From: an uncultured Selenomonadaceae bacterium
GTDB lineage: Bacteria > Bacillota > Negativicutes > Selenomonadales > Selenomonadaceae
DNA length: 39,889 nucleotides
Assembly: GCA_905235685.1 (NCBI GenBank)
Contig: CAJOMO010000028.1
Span: 1-39,889, forward strand
Reading direction: 5' to 3'
Part shown: in pieces, positions 17,515 through 25,498 of the stretch
Layout of the letters: each line of letters opens with the position of its first letter
Numbering within the stretch: the stretch's first letter is position 1
Program-made: the position numbers and the translations under genes
The notes under the pieces: generated by a model
Databases searched by the model: none
Seen by the model: the letters and a program-made list of their open reading frames with translations, nothing else
Told to the model about the DNA's origin: nothing

Positions 17515-18198
17515 ATGGCAAAGAAAAGCAAGAAATATCGTGCGGCGGCTGAACTTATTGAAGCCGGTAAATTGTACGAAGTCGACGCGGCTGTTGACTT
17601 GGCGAAAAAAACTGCCACAGCCAAATTCGACGAAACAATTGAAATGCACGTTCGCCTCGGCGTTGACCCGAAATACGCTGACCAACAAGTTCGCGGCGCG
17701 GTTGTACTGCCGAATGGTATTGGTAAATCTAAGCGCGTTTTGGTTTTCACCAAGGGCGAAAAAGTCAAGGAAGCTGAAGACGCCGGCGCAGATTTCGTTG
17801 GTTCAGATGAACTTATCGAAAAAATCAAGGGCGGCTGGTTCGACTTCGACGTGGCGGTTGCTACGCCGGATATGATGGGCGTTGTCGGTCGTCTCGGTAA
17901 ACTCTTAGGTCCGCGCGGTTTAATGCCGAACCCGAAACTCGGTACAGTCACGCCGAATATCGCGCAGGCTGTTTCGGAGCAAAAAGCCGGTAAAATCGAA
18001 TACCGCACGGATAAAGCCGGTAACATTCACTGCCCGATTGGCAAGGCGTCATTTGAAAATCAGAAACTCGCTGAAAATTATCAGACGCTCTTGGATACGT
18101 TAATTCGCGTGAAACCGGCGGCAGCTAAGGGGCAATACGTCAAATCAATCACGCTCAGCGCGACAATGGGTCCTGGCGTTCCGGTGGTTTTGCCGTAA
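17515..18198 (+). CDS. rplA: Large ribosomal subunit protein uL1 (227 aa)
   Basis: The L1 stalk protein, which moves deacylated tRNA from the E site and in many bacteria represses its own mRNA. Marks: [12 protein letters not shown] at the N-terminus, [19 protein letters not shown], the signature [22 protein letters not shown], and the GPGVPV end. The ATG at 17515 is chosen because GAGGAGG precedes it; an earlier in-frame start adds 14 foreign residues. Length is family-typical. Confidence 0.97.
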   Translation: MAKKSKKYRAAAELIEAGKLYEVDAAVDLAKKTATAKFDETIEMHVRLGVDPKYADQQVRGAVVLPNGIGKSKRVLVFTKGEKVKEAEDAGADFVGSDELIEKIKGGWFDFDVAVATPDMMGVVGRLGKLLGPRGLMPNPKLGTVTPNIAQAVSEQKAGKIEYRTDKAGNIHCPIGKASFENQKLAENYQTLLDTLIRVKPAAAKGQYVKSITLSATMGPGVPVVLP

Positions 18199-18221
18199 TT
18201 TTCGTTAACAACTAAAAAATA

Positions 18222-18330
18222 TTTGACCATAGACAGCAGGTTCGATTTATCGATTAAAGCGCCTGCCGAGGTCGGAGCTTTACCATTAAAAAAGTTTCTC
18301 CGATTGTCTTTGGTCGGGGAATTTTTAATT
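18222..18330 (+). ncRNA. Ribosomal protein L10 leader
   Basis: Untranslated leader before rplJ where the L10-L12 complex binds to repress its own mRNA. A basal stem joins GACC..AGAC (18224-18231) with GTCT..GGTC (near 18306-18315). The conserved hairpin AGCAGG...CCTGCCGAGG follows, the kink-turn-like core of L10 leaders. Its place between rplA and rplJ is diagnostic. Recognition is by eye, without a covariance model. Confidence 0.8.
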
Positions 18331-18347
18331 TGGGAGGTGATTTTGAC

Positions 18348-18893
18348 GTGGGTGTTACACCTAAGAAAGAGGCAGTTGTTGCCGAAATTAAAACGTGGCT
18401 GACGGACGCTAAAAGCGTTGTGGTGGCTAGTTACAAGGGCTTGAATGTTGCGACGGATACTCAAATGCGCCGTGAATTGCGCGCGGCCGGCGTTCAATAT
18501 AAAGTTGTGAAAAATACAATGCTGAGAATTGCGGCGAAAGATTTGGGCATTGAAGGGCTCGATTCGCACCTGGAAGGCACAACGGCGATAGCTTTTTCAA
18601 CGGCTGATGCAGTTGCACCGGCGAAAATTCTTTGCGATTTTATGAAGAAAAATAAGCTGGAAGACGCGGGCATTTTGACGATTAAAGCAGGCTTGCTCGA
18701 TAAAAAAGTTCTCAGCGACAAGGAAGTTAAAGCGCTTGCCGCATTGCCTAGCAAGGAAGAACTCATTGCAAAACTTTTGGGCAGCATGAACGCGCCGCTG
18801 GCAAATACAGTTGGCTTGCTCTCGGCTATTATCAGAAACGCTGTCGGCGTTATCGACGCTCTGCGCGAGAAACGCGAAAAAGAAGCGGCTTAA
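18348..18893 (+). CDS. rplJ: Large ribosomal subunit protein uL10 (181 aa)
   Basis: The stalk base protein that anchors L7/L12 dimers to 23S rRNA. Marks: PKKEAVVAEIKTWLTDAKSVVVASYKG in part, the conserved LRAAGVQYKVVKNTMLRIA segment, AIAFS, and the C-terminal helices that bind L7/L12. The start is GTG 18348 with GGAGG 11 bases upstream; an in-frame TTG at 18330 overlaps the ribosome-binding site and is unlikely. Regulated by the leader just upstream. Confidence 0.97.
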   Translation: MGVTPKKEAVVAEIKTWLTDAKSVVVASYKGLNVATDTQMRRELRAAGVQYKVVKNTMLRIAAKDLGIEGLDSHLEGTTAIAFSTADAVAPAKILCDFMKKNKLEDAGILTIKAGLLDKKVLSDKEVKALAALPSKEELIAKLLGSMNAPLANTVGLLSAIIRNAVGVIDALREKREKEAA

Positions 18894-18924
18894 TTATTTG
18901 TTGAAATTTGGAGGTTAATTAATA

Positions 18925-19296
18925 ATGACTAAAGAAGAAATTATTGAAGCTATTGGCTCAATGACAGTATTGGAACTTTCGGAACTCGTTAAGGCTATGG
19001 AAGAAAAATTTGGCGTATCGGCAGCAGCACCGGTGGCAGTTGCAGCAGCAGCTCCGGCAGCAGCAGCGGAAGCTGAAGAAGAAAAAACTGAATTTGACGT
19101 TGTACTTGCAGAAGTCGGCGCAGAAAAAATTAAGGTTATCAAAGTCGTCCGCGAAGCTACCGGTCTTGGACTCAAAGAAGCTAAGGCTCTTGTCGACGGC
19201 GCGCCCGCTCCTGTCAAAGAAAAAATTTCCAAAGCTGACGCGGAAGCTCTTAAAGCTAAACTCGAAGAAGTCGGCGCAAAAGTCGATATTAAGTAA
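18925..19296 (+). CDS. rplL: Large ribosomal subunit protein bL12 (123 aa)
   Basis: The flexible stalk protein L7/L12, which recruits translation GTPases. N-terminal dimer domain ([29 protein letters not shown]), an Ala/Pro hinge (residues ~33-52) and the C-terminal factor-binding domain ([22 protein letters not shown].. then [15 protein letters not shown]). GGAGG precedes the ATG. It is followed by a strong terminator, not by rpoB as in most bacteria. Confidence 0.98.
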   Translation: MTKEEIIEAIGSMTVLELSELVKAMEEKFGVSAAAPVAVAAAAPAAAAEAEEEKTEFDVVLAEVGAEKIKVIKVVREATGLGLKEAKALVDGAPAPVKEKISKADAEALKAKLEEVGAKVDIK

Positions 19297-19329
19297 TTCA
19301 AAATTTAAATTCGCGAAAATAAACTTGAA

Positions 19330-19365
19330 GGCAGTATCGTTGAAACTATCGGTACTGCCTTTTTT
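19330..19365 (+). terminator. Terminator of the L10 operon
   Basis: GGCAGTA (19330-19336) pairs with TACTGCC (19353-19359) and is followed by six T. It ends the rplJ-rplL transcript before the sirtuin remnant. Confidence 0.85.
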
Positions 19366-19380
19366 GGTTGAGGTGATAAT

Positions 19381-20195
19381 ATGACGGACAAAATTTCTGA
19401 GGCGGCGAAAGTCCTGCGCGACGCAAAAATAATTTTAATCGGCGCGGGTGCGGGTTTGTCAACGGCGGCGGGTTATACTTATTCCGGCGAACGCTTTGAA
19501 AAAAATTTCGCTGACTTTGAAAAAAAATACGGCTTTACCGATATGTACAGCTGCGGCTTTTATCCGTACGAAACGCCCGAAGAATTTTGGGCTTTTTGGA
19601 GCAGAAATATTTTGGTTAATCGTTACGACCAGCCGCCCTCCGAAGTCCATTTGAAACTTTTGGAAATTGTGCGCGACAAAGATTATTTTGTACTGACTAC
19701 GAACGTTGATCATCTCTTTCAAAACGCCGGTTTCGATAAATCCAGACTTTTTTACACACAGGGCGATTACGGCTTGTTCCAGTCCGTCAACCGAAAGACG
19801 ACAACGAGGAAATTATTCGAAAAATGGCTGCCGCTCAGCGCGATATGAAAATTCCAACTGAATTAATTCCGCATTGCCCGAAATGCGGCGAAATGATGAC
19901 GACCAATCTTCGAATCGACGATACTTTTGTTGAAGACGCCGGTTGGAAATTGGCGTCCGCGCATTATCATAAATTCCTGCACAAAAATTTTCTCGGCGAT
20001 ATCGTTTATTTGGAATTGGGCGTTGGCGCGAATACGCCTGGAATTATCAAATATCCGTTTTGGAATTTCACCGCCGAAAATCCGAAGGCGCGTTACATTT
20101 GCGTAAACAAGGGCGCGGCAGTCATTCCGAAACAAATTGCCGCTCAATCTATCGCTGTTGACGCCGATATCAAAGATTTCCTCGCGCAGGTTTGA
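19381..20195 (+). pseudogene. Frameshifted class-M sirtuin (SirTM-like)
   Basis: The first part (19381 to ~19790) has the NAD-binding start IILIGAGAGLSTAAGYTYSG, then VLTTNVDHLFQNAGFDKSRLFYTQGDYGLFQ. The second part, in another frame to 20195, has DDNEEIIRKM, HCPKCGEMMTTNLR, ELGVGANTPGIIKYPFW and the C-terminus. They meet near 19790-19803, where the family carries the first zinc cysteine pair (about CSxxCH). That segment is shortened by a number of bases not divisible by three. SirTM enzymes ADP-ribosylate lipoylated GcvH-like proteins and are paired with a zinc macrodomain gene, as here. The first frame stops at 19848, so the product would be a non-functional 155 aa unless this is a sequence error. 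Confidence 0.8.
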
Positions 20196-20206
20196 GGTAT
20201 CCGCCA

Positions 20207-20968
20207 ATGGACAAACTTTCAAAAATAAAATGGCTCAATTCAAAATTAATCGCCGAAATGCCGGAAGTGAAAATTCCGCCCGTGCCGAACGATTTAATTT
20301 CACAGCGAAAATTATTGCGCGCGCTGATGAACATTCGCCCGCCAATGCCGCTTGACGCAGCTTTTTTGAAGGTGCAGGACGAAATTTTATCCGCCGAAGT
20401 CAAAGAGCGCGGCGTGGTTAAACTTGCCGATATTCCCGATATTGAAAAAAATATCAAGCTGTGGCAGGGAGACATTACGCGCCTGGAAGTTGACGCCATC
20501 GTTAACGCCGCCAATTCCGCTTTGCTCGGCTGTTTTGTACCGCTTCATAATTGCATTGACAACGCGATTCATTCAGCCGCCGGTCTTGAACTGCGCGACG
20601 CCTGCAATAAAATTTCTACCGGCAACGAGCCCACCGGTCACGCGAAAATTACGCCCGCGTTTAATCTGCCCAGCAAATTCGTAATTCATACCGTCGGTCC
20701 GATTATTTATTCCGATAAGCCAACCGCCGCTGAAGAAAATTTGCTTGCCGATTGTTATAAATCTTGCCTTGAACTTGCCGCGCAAAATAATTTGAAAAGC
20801 ATTGCGTTTTGCTGTATTTCGACGGGCGAATTTCATTTTCCGAATCGACGCGCCGCCGAAATTGCCGTTGCCACTGTGAAAAAATTTTTGACGCTCAATG
20901 ATTTAGTTGTCGTGTTCAACGTTTTTAAAAATTTGGACGCCGAGATTTACCGTGAATTGTTATGTTGA
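20207..20968 (+). CDS. Zinc-dependent macrodomain ADP-ribosylhydrolase (253 aa)
   Basis: Removes ADP-ribose placed by the partner sirtuin. A helical N-terminal region of ~85 residues precedes the macrodomain: LWQGDITRLEVDAIVNAANS, then GCFVPLHNCIDNAIHSAAG with the Cys/His/Cys zinc ligands of this subclass, VIHTVGPI, and the phosphate loop SIAFCCISTGEFHFPN. The start is ATG 20207 with GAGGT upstream, overlapping the end of the sirtuin remnant. It appears intact, so the eraser survives where the writer is broken. The prepilin peptidase start overlaps its stop by seven bases. Confidence 0.88.
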   Translation: MDKLSKIKWLNSKLIAEMPEVKIPPVPNDLISQRKLLRALMNIRPPMPLDAAFLKVQDEILSAEVKERGVVKLADIPDIEKNIKLWQGDITRLEVDAIVNAANSALLGCFVPLHNCIDNAIHSAAGLELRDACNKISTGNEPTGHAKITPAFNLPSKFVIHTVGPIIYSDKPTAAEENLLADCYKSCLELAAQNNLKSIAFCCISTGEFHFPNRRAAEIAVATVKKFLTLNDLVVVFNVFKNLDAEIYRELLC

Positions 20969-21585
20969 CGGCGATAATTTTAAGTTTGGCGCTGACATTT
21001 TTTGGCTCGCGCTGGATAGATTTTCTGTACAAATTGCCGACAGCGCCGCTAAGTTTCCCCGCGGAAATGCAAAGCCGCGCCAAATTTCGGCAACCGCTGT
21101 TAGCCGCAATTTTATTCGTGAGCATTTACAACGTCGCGCAGGTGCAAGCGCCGCTGCAGATTTATTTAATCGCGGCGAATTTTTTTCTGGCGCTGATAAT
21201 TTTCACGGACTTTGAGCAATACGTGATTTTCGACAAAATGCTGTTGCCGTTCGCTGTGGTGGGGATATTGGCGCTGATTCATTTGGATTTGCCGCTTTGG
21301 GACAGGCTCGCGGCGGCGCTGATAGGCGGCGGAATATTTTTGCTGATAGCGGTACTGACGCACGGCGGGATTGGTGGCGGTGACGTGAAATTAATTTTTG
21401 TTTTGGGAATATGGCTCGGCTCGGAAAATTTATTGCGCGTGGTGATAATGGCGTGCGTATTGGGCGGAATAGCGGCGTTGCTGTTAATTTTAATCAATCG
21501 CAAAAACAGGAAAAGCTACTTTGCCTACGGACCGTATTTTGCGTTGGCGACGATGTACATTTTGTACTGCGTGAAAACCTTATAA
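20962..21585 (+). CDS. Prepilin peptidase, A24 family, short form (207 aa)
   Basis: A polytopic membrane aspartyl protease that processes type IV or Flp-type prepilins. The two catalytic aspartates are in FTDFEQYVIFD and GGIGGGDVKLIF (the GxGDxK motif). Six or so hydrophobic helices are visible. The N-terminal N-methyltransferase domain with its CxxC pairs, usual in PilD/ComC (~250 aa), is absent, leaving only a short GSRWIDFLYKLP start. The ATG overlaps the macrodomain stop, so translation is coupled. No pilin gene lies beside it; the TadE/Flp genes at the left edge are on possibly foreign DNA. Confidence 0.8.
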   Translation: MLTAIILSLALTFFGSRWIDFLYKLPTAPLSFPAEMQSRAKFRQPLLAAILFVSIYNVAQVQAPLQIYLIAANFFLALIIFTDFEQYVIFDKMLLPFAVVGILALIHLDLPLWDRLAAALIGGGIFLLIAVLTHGGIGGGDVKLIFVLGIWLGSENLLRVVIMACVLGGIAALLLILINRKNRKSYFAYGPYFALATMYILYCVKTL

Positions 21586-21597
21586 CCGAAAATAAGA

Positions 21598-21695
21598 GGC
21601 CGCCACGGATGGCGGCCCGGCGCGCTTGTCACGTGATGTGACAACCCGCGCCGCCCTTTTCTTTGCTAGGCGTTTCTTTTCGTGAAAAGAAATGC
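21598..21695 (+). repeat. Three-hairpin intergenic repeat, copy E
   Basis: Hairpin 1 21598-21617 (GGCCGCCA-cgga-TGGCGGCC), hairpin 2 21619-21652 (GGCGCG, core TTGTCAC-gtgat-GTGACAA, CGCGCC), tract CCCTTTTCTTTGC, hairpin 3 21670-21695 (GCGTTTCTTTT-cgtg-AAAAGAAATGC). Here stems 1, 2 and 3 have all changed relative to copies A-D, and each still pairs. It follows the prepilin peptidase on the same strand. Confidence 0.85.
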
Positions 21696-21769
21696 CGATA
21701 ATGTTTACAAATGAGCGGATTTGTGCTAACCTTCCAAGTACAATGAAAATTGAAATGTGAGGGGATTAG

Positions 21770-22423
21770 ATGGTTCATATAGTGATAGATTTGGAAATGA
21801 ACCCCATACAACGCAGTAGGCGTGAGGTGCGCAAATTTCTTTTGGAGGAAGTAATTGAAATTGGCGCGGTTAAGCTAGACGAAAATTATCAGCAAATCGA
21901 CGAATTTCAATGTTACGTGAAACCGGAATTTAGCAGTATCAGCAAACACATTACCAATCTAACCGGAATAACCAATGAAACCGTTGCCGATAAAAATATG
22001 TTCGTCGAGGAATTTAAAAATTTCTTCAAATGGGTCGGCGGCTGGGATATGAAAATTTATTCGTGGAGTTCGTCCGACATTAACCAACTTAAAAGCGAAT
22101 GTACCTACAAATTGCCGCAATTCGACGTTCACAGGTTGGAAAGGCAATGGATTGACATTCAAAAGGAATTTGACGACAGAATCGGTTTGAGCAACAGCCT
22201 TGCTTTAAGGTACGCTGTCGGCGCGATAAATCGAAATTTCGAAGGTACGCACCACACAGCGCTTGCTGACGCCGCAAACGCCGCCGCTATCCTTACGCTA
22301 ATGCAGGACGAAGATAATTTTTTCAAGACAATGCAGCCCATTATTGATTTACTAAAACCGCAAGAAATTTCTCAATCAATCGGCGACCTTTACCCCGAAC
22401 TCAAAAATTTAAAATTCGATTGA
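21770..22423 (+). CDS. DEDDh 3'-5' exonuclease (217 aa)
   Basis: A DnaQ-like exonuclease of the ERI1/KapD sort. Exo I is IVIDLEMNPIQ (D and E of the metal site), Exo II is in IYSWSSSDINQLKSE, and Exo III is HHTALADAANAAAIL with the catalytic His and final Asp. EEVIEIGAVKLDE and the ITNLTGITNETV segment are typical. The C-terminal ~45 residues are family-variable. ATG 21770 has GAGGGG upstream. It is monocistronic, ended by the terminator at 22439. Its substrate (RNA or DNA) cannot be told. Confidence 0.85.
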   Translation: MVHIVIDLEMNPIQRSRREVRKFLLEEVIEIGAVKLDENYQQIDEFQCYVKPEFSSISKHITNLTGITNETVADKNMFVEEFKNFFKWVGGWDMKIYSWSSSDINQLKSECTYKLPQFDVHRLERQWIDIQKEFDDRIGLSNSLALRYAVGAINRNFEGTHHTALADAANAAAILTLMQDEDNFFKTMQPIIDLLKPQEISQSIGDLYPELKNLKFD

Positions 22424-22438
22424 CCCACGGCAACAAAA

Positions 22439-22486
22439 AATACTCCGCTCATTCAAGTTAATTTCGAGCGGAGTATTATTTTATTT
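22439..22486. terminator. Bidirectional terminator
   Basis: AATACTCCGCTC (22439-22450) pairs perfectly with GAGCGGAGTATT (22466-22477). On the plus strand ATTTTATTTT follows, ending the exonuclease transcript. On the minus strand TTTT follows, ending the secreted-protein operon whose last stop is at 22481. Confidence 0.88.
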
Positions 22487-22750
22487 TGGATGATGTTCCC
22501 GAGGCGAAGGCGCGGGCGGCTGAGGATATTTTTCGGGATTTTTTTCACGCGGCGTTACCGATTCGCGAAATTTCCGCCAAAATTCTTCGCGCTCCGTTTC
22601 ATGAGCCGGATGTTCGGATAAATATTGCTCAATTTGCCTGTCAGCATTTTTCAAAGTCAAGTCATTGGCATAAACCGGCGAAAAGCCCACGCTAAAAAAC
22701 GCACAGCCCGAAAGAGCCATTGCCACAAAATTTTTTGCCAGTTTTTTCAT
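22481..22750 (-). CDS. Small secreted protein, Pro/Glu-rich (89 aa)
   Basis: A signal peptide (MKKLAKNF then a hydrophobic stretch ending PVYA, residues 1-28) leads to a short mature part with charged helices (ADRQIEQYLSEHPAHETERE) and a proline-rich tail. No family is recognised. The ATG at 22748-22750 follows AAGGGA; an in-frame upstream extension lacks signal-peptide character. A strong AGGAGG lies ~30 bases further upstream without a matching ATG. It is the last gene of the minus-strand envelope run, 99 bases after its neighbour. Confidence 0.6.
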   Translation of the reverse strand: MKKLAKNFVAMALSGCAFFSVGFSPVYANDLTLKNADRQIEQYLSEHPAHETEREEFWRKFRESVTPREKNPEKYPQPPAPSPREHHPK

Positions 22751-22849
22751 AACGCTCAGTCCCTTAAAAAGTATTTGTCTTCCTCCTGAATCTGCAAAGA
22801 TTTTACAATTTTTTTTGCGCCTTGTCATTAACGGAGCATTAAATTTTGA

Positions 22850-24076
22850 TTAATTTTTAAAAACGGCGTTGACCTTCTTGCAAAAATCTTCGGCGGCGTG
22901 GCGATAAGCATCAATCGGTTTATCGTCGCTCTCATTGTAAGTTTCAGAAATTATCACGTTGTTATCTTCGTCGACCAGCCAAAAATCCGCGCCAATCGCC
23001 CAGCTAAACGTCCAGTATGCAAAATAATCGTCAATCGTCTGGTCGTAGTGCGTGATTGTCATTTCGCGCTCCTTGCCGTCCCTGTCGCGCCATTTACGCT
23101 TTTCGGTGTTTACCGTGTAATCTCGGACTAAATAATGCGGCTCGTGCCAATGCGGAATCAATTCACAAAAATTAATGCGGCTGCGAATGTAAAAATTTAC
23201 TGCGCGATTATCGGTAAAAATACCGGCAGTTTTAATTTTTTTGAGCGCCGAATCCTGCAACGTAAATTCAAAACCATTGCTAAGGTAAATATCTTCGTCC
23301 GCAAAAATTATAGGCGTGAATCCGAGGCGAATGTGGCTGTTAGGATTTTTTCCGGAACTTGCATTTTCGCGCGCCTCAAGAAAACTTTTGGAAAAATGAT
23401 CGACTAAATCTTTGAACTGGTTTTCTTCAGTGACGCCGTGAGCGCGGCTTTGTTGCAGGGAAGTCATAATTTTTTTTGCGGTATTATCGTAGCCGGTAAG
23501 TTCCAACTGCATAATGTGAAGATAAATTTTTTTCTCGGGAATGACATGGTGAACAGTGCGCGTCCGCTCGTTGTATTTTCTGTAACCGTTAGGTCCGCCG
23601 GTTTCTTCCGTCCAGGAGCTCAATTCAACGTTCCAATCACGGCGCGGCGAAATATCCTCTCGAATGCGATTTTCCCGAAAACGCGGCACAATGTACATAT
23701 CTGCCATAGTTGCCTCTTCAACGGCAATTGCGCGAGATTTTTCGTCGGCGAAAGGTTGCAAAAGTTCAGCGTGCAAACTTGTTAAAATATCGCCCTTTTC
23801 GTGAATTTCGTCCGCCAGCCGAATAAAATTAACTTTCTTGAGTTTTTTAGTCAAAGTATTGTCGAGGTAAGAATTGAAAATGAAATTGCGTGAACCTTCG
23901 ACGCCCAACTGATAATCGTCCGGCGCGTCCCAAATATTTGTAAGCGGGAACAAAACTATTTTGGCGAATCTGTCAAATTTGGTATCGCGGTCGTACCAAA
24001 AAATTTCGTAGGCTGAAACTTCCGCACTTAACGCAATTATCCACAGCGCTATCACGAACGATAAAAATTTTTTCAT
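22850..24076 (-). CDS. Secreted protein of unknown function (408 aa)
   Basis: A signal peptide (MKKFLSFVIALWIIALSAEVSA) then ~385 residues with no domain I recognise. The mature start YEIFWYDRDTKFDRFAKIVLFPL resembles the opening strand of CsgG-like proteins found in the same operon. It is rich in aromatic and charged residues; KRKWRDRDGKEREMTITHYDQTIDDYFAYW and a terminal WAIGADFWLVDEDNN strand look like a compact beta domain. It is not predicted to be lipidated (no lipobox Cys). It lies five bases after the LPP20-like gene, so it is one transcript with it. Probably periplasmic or surface exposed. Confidence 0.7.
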   Translation of the reverse strand: MKKFLSFVIALWIIALSAEVSAYEIFWYDRDTKFDRFAKIVLFPLTNIWDAPDDYQLGVEGSRNFIFNSYLDNTLTKKLKKVNFIRLADEIHEKGDILTSLHAELLQPFADEKSRAIAVEEATMADMYIVPRFRENRIREDISPRRDWNVELSSWTEETGGPNGYRKYNERTRTVHHVIPEKKIYLHIMQLELTGYDNTAKKIMTSLQQSRAHGVTEENQFKDLVDHFSKSFLEARENASSGKNPNSHIRLGFTPIIFADEDIYLSNGFEFTLQDSALKKIKTAGIFTDNRAVNFYIRSRINFCELIPHWHEPHYLVRDYTVNTEKRKWRDRDGKEREMTITHYDQTIDDYFAYWTFSWAIGADFWLVDEDNNVIISETYNESDDKPIDAYRHAAEDFCKKVNAVFKN

Positions 24077-24080
24077 CGGT

Positions 24081-24884
24081 TTATCTCACAAAAACAATCG
24101 CGCAGTTGTCAAGAAAATGAGCCGCTTGATTTGCCCGCAAAATTTTATTGGCGTCCCGATTTGTTACAACCGGATTAACCGCGCCGGAAATTTTGACAGC
24201 CTTAACAACAAGCGGATTGTTACCCGCGCGCGCGTCGGTTATCGAATTGGAATAACTAACCATGCCCTGCGCGAGAATTTTTTCAAAGTCAAGATTTTGG
24301 CGGCTGTAAATCAATTTGCCGCGATTGTTTTGAATGGCGGGCGACAAAGCAGTTTGCAAATCCAGCCCGCGGCAATCCACAATCAAACCGGTGTAATTTC
24401 CCGCGGAAATAATTTTGCCGGAAGGTTGCGGAAAAGAAATTTTTTCGTCAGCTTTGTATGGAGCAAAGGCGGCGGCAAGCACAGAATTCTTTTGTCCGAA
24501 AATCGGCAGCTCAATCACCACTTCGCAGGTGTCGTCGTCAAAAAATTTTTCGCTGACTTCGCTAAGGCTTTTAATGGCGTAATTCATTTCGGCGGCGGCA
24601 ACTTCAGAATTTGTTAGCAAATCGCCAACAGAATTATCCGCGTCGAATCGAATATTTTTAACCCGCTCGAAAAGTTCAAGCTGAGCATTGGAAATAGCCG
24701 CGCGTTTCGCCTGCCCTCTGCGGACGCCTGGATTTTGTTCCGTGGCTTTGCCCGCCGCCAAACTTTTCACGCGAATAACGCCATTTTCCAAATCAATCTC
24801 GCTTTGTACCGTCGCCGCGAAACTTACCGACATCATCGCCAATAAAATTGAAAATACCGCAAAGCAAGTTACCGCTTTTCTCAT
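24081..24884 (-). CDS. Secreted LPP20/FlgT-like protein (267 aa)
   Basis: A signal peptide (MRKAVTCFAVFSILLAMMSVSFAA). The mature part follows the LPP20-like pattern: RRGQAKRAAISNAQLELFERVKNIRFDA in two pieces, a CEVVIELPIFG strand, then NYTGLIVDCRGLDLQTALSP. The last matches a conserved GLIVDARGL-type segment in this family of envelope proteins. The start is ATG 24882-24884 with GAGGAG upstream; a GTG 12 bases earlier overlaps that site. LPP20-like and FlgT-like folds occur in outer-membrane-associated proteins. Function unknown. Confidence 0.65.
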   Translation of the reverse strand: MRKAVTCFAVFSILLAMMSVSFAATVQSEIDLENGVIRVKSLAAGKATEQNPGVRRGQAKRAAISNAQLELFERVKNIRFDADNSVGDLLTNSEVAAAEMNYAIKSLSEVSEKFFDDDTCEVVIELPIFGQKNSVLAAAFAPYKADEKISFPQPSGKIISAGNYTGLIVDCRGLDLQTALSPAIQNNRGKLIYSRQNLDFEKILAQGMVSYSNSITDARAGNNPLVVKAVKISGAVNPVVTNRDANKILRANQAAHFLDNCAIVFVR

Positions 24885-24906
24885 AAATATTGCCACTCCT
24901 CATTTT

Positions 24907-25497
24907 TTAAATGTTGCACTTGATTTTTTTCGCAATTTCCAACGCCGCCATTTCCAACGCTTGATTTAAACTGTCCTCGGAAAATTCAAATTGACCTGCG
25001 CGAAAGATTTTGCCAATGCGACCGGCGCGCGCCTTACTGACGCCGTGACCGGTGAAAATTTTAATCGGCTTGCCCGTCGCCATATCGAAAATTCGCACGC
25101 TCAAATCTGCGCGAATGCCATCACTTTTACCGATAATCCGCTCATTCGTCGTTCGACTAAGATTCATCAAGTAGCCGACAATCAGATAATCGCAATTTTC
25201 GGCAGCCGCGGCAATTTCCGGCGTCAATTTTCCGGCTTGCGTCATAATCAAAATTTCGTCAAGGACAGCCTTTGAAGTTTCGCCCGTCAAATCGCGCAGT
25301 TCCGCGCAATAAATCAGTTCGTCCATAATAATATCAGCCGCCGTTTGAAAAGTCAAAATCTGCTCTTCGCTTAAATTCGTCACAGTAACGCGGCTGGTAA
25401 AATCCACAACGCCAATCACCGGCAAATCTTTAGCCGCCGCGCGTCCGCTCCAAATTAACAAAATCAACAGCGCCAAAACTGCGCGAAAATTTTTCAT
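24907..25497 (-). CDS. Secreted CsgG-like protein (196 aa)
   Basis: A signal peptide (residues 1-22, ending RAAA) then LPVIGVVDFTSRV, the opening strand of CsgG-type ABD domains. ILTFQTAADIIMDELIYC is the helix after it. AAENCDYLIVGYLMNLSRTT and LSVRIFDMATGKPIKIFTGHG are the paired strands that define the fold. No lipobox Cys, so periplasmic rather than a CsgG lipoprotein. It is the third gene of the five-gene run, one base from the gene before it. Confidence 0.65.
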   Translation of the reverse strand: MKNFRAVLALLILLIWSGRAAAKDLPVIGVVDFTSRVTVTNLSEEQILTFQTAADIIMDELIYCAELRDLTGETSKAVLDEILIMTQAGKLTPEIAAAAENCDYLIVGYLMNLSRTTNERIIGKSDGIRADLSVRIFDMATGKPIKIFTGHGVSKARAGRIGKIFRAGQFEFSEDSLNQALEMAALEIAKKIKCNI

Positions 25498-25498
25498 C

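Noticed and set aside
17217..18026. Minus-strand frame of 269 codons over rplK-rplA
   Set aside because: Antisense to two certain ribosomal protein genes; Ser/Pro/Thr-rich composition typical of a reverse-frame shadow.
7018..21695. CRISPR array as an explanation of the repeated elements
   Set aside because: Copies are kilobases apart, ~100 bp long, in both orientations and without regular spacers.
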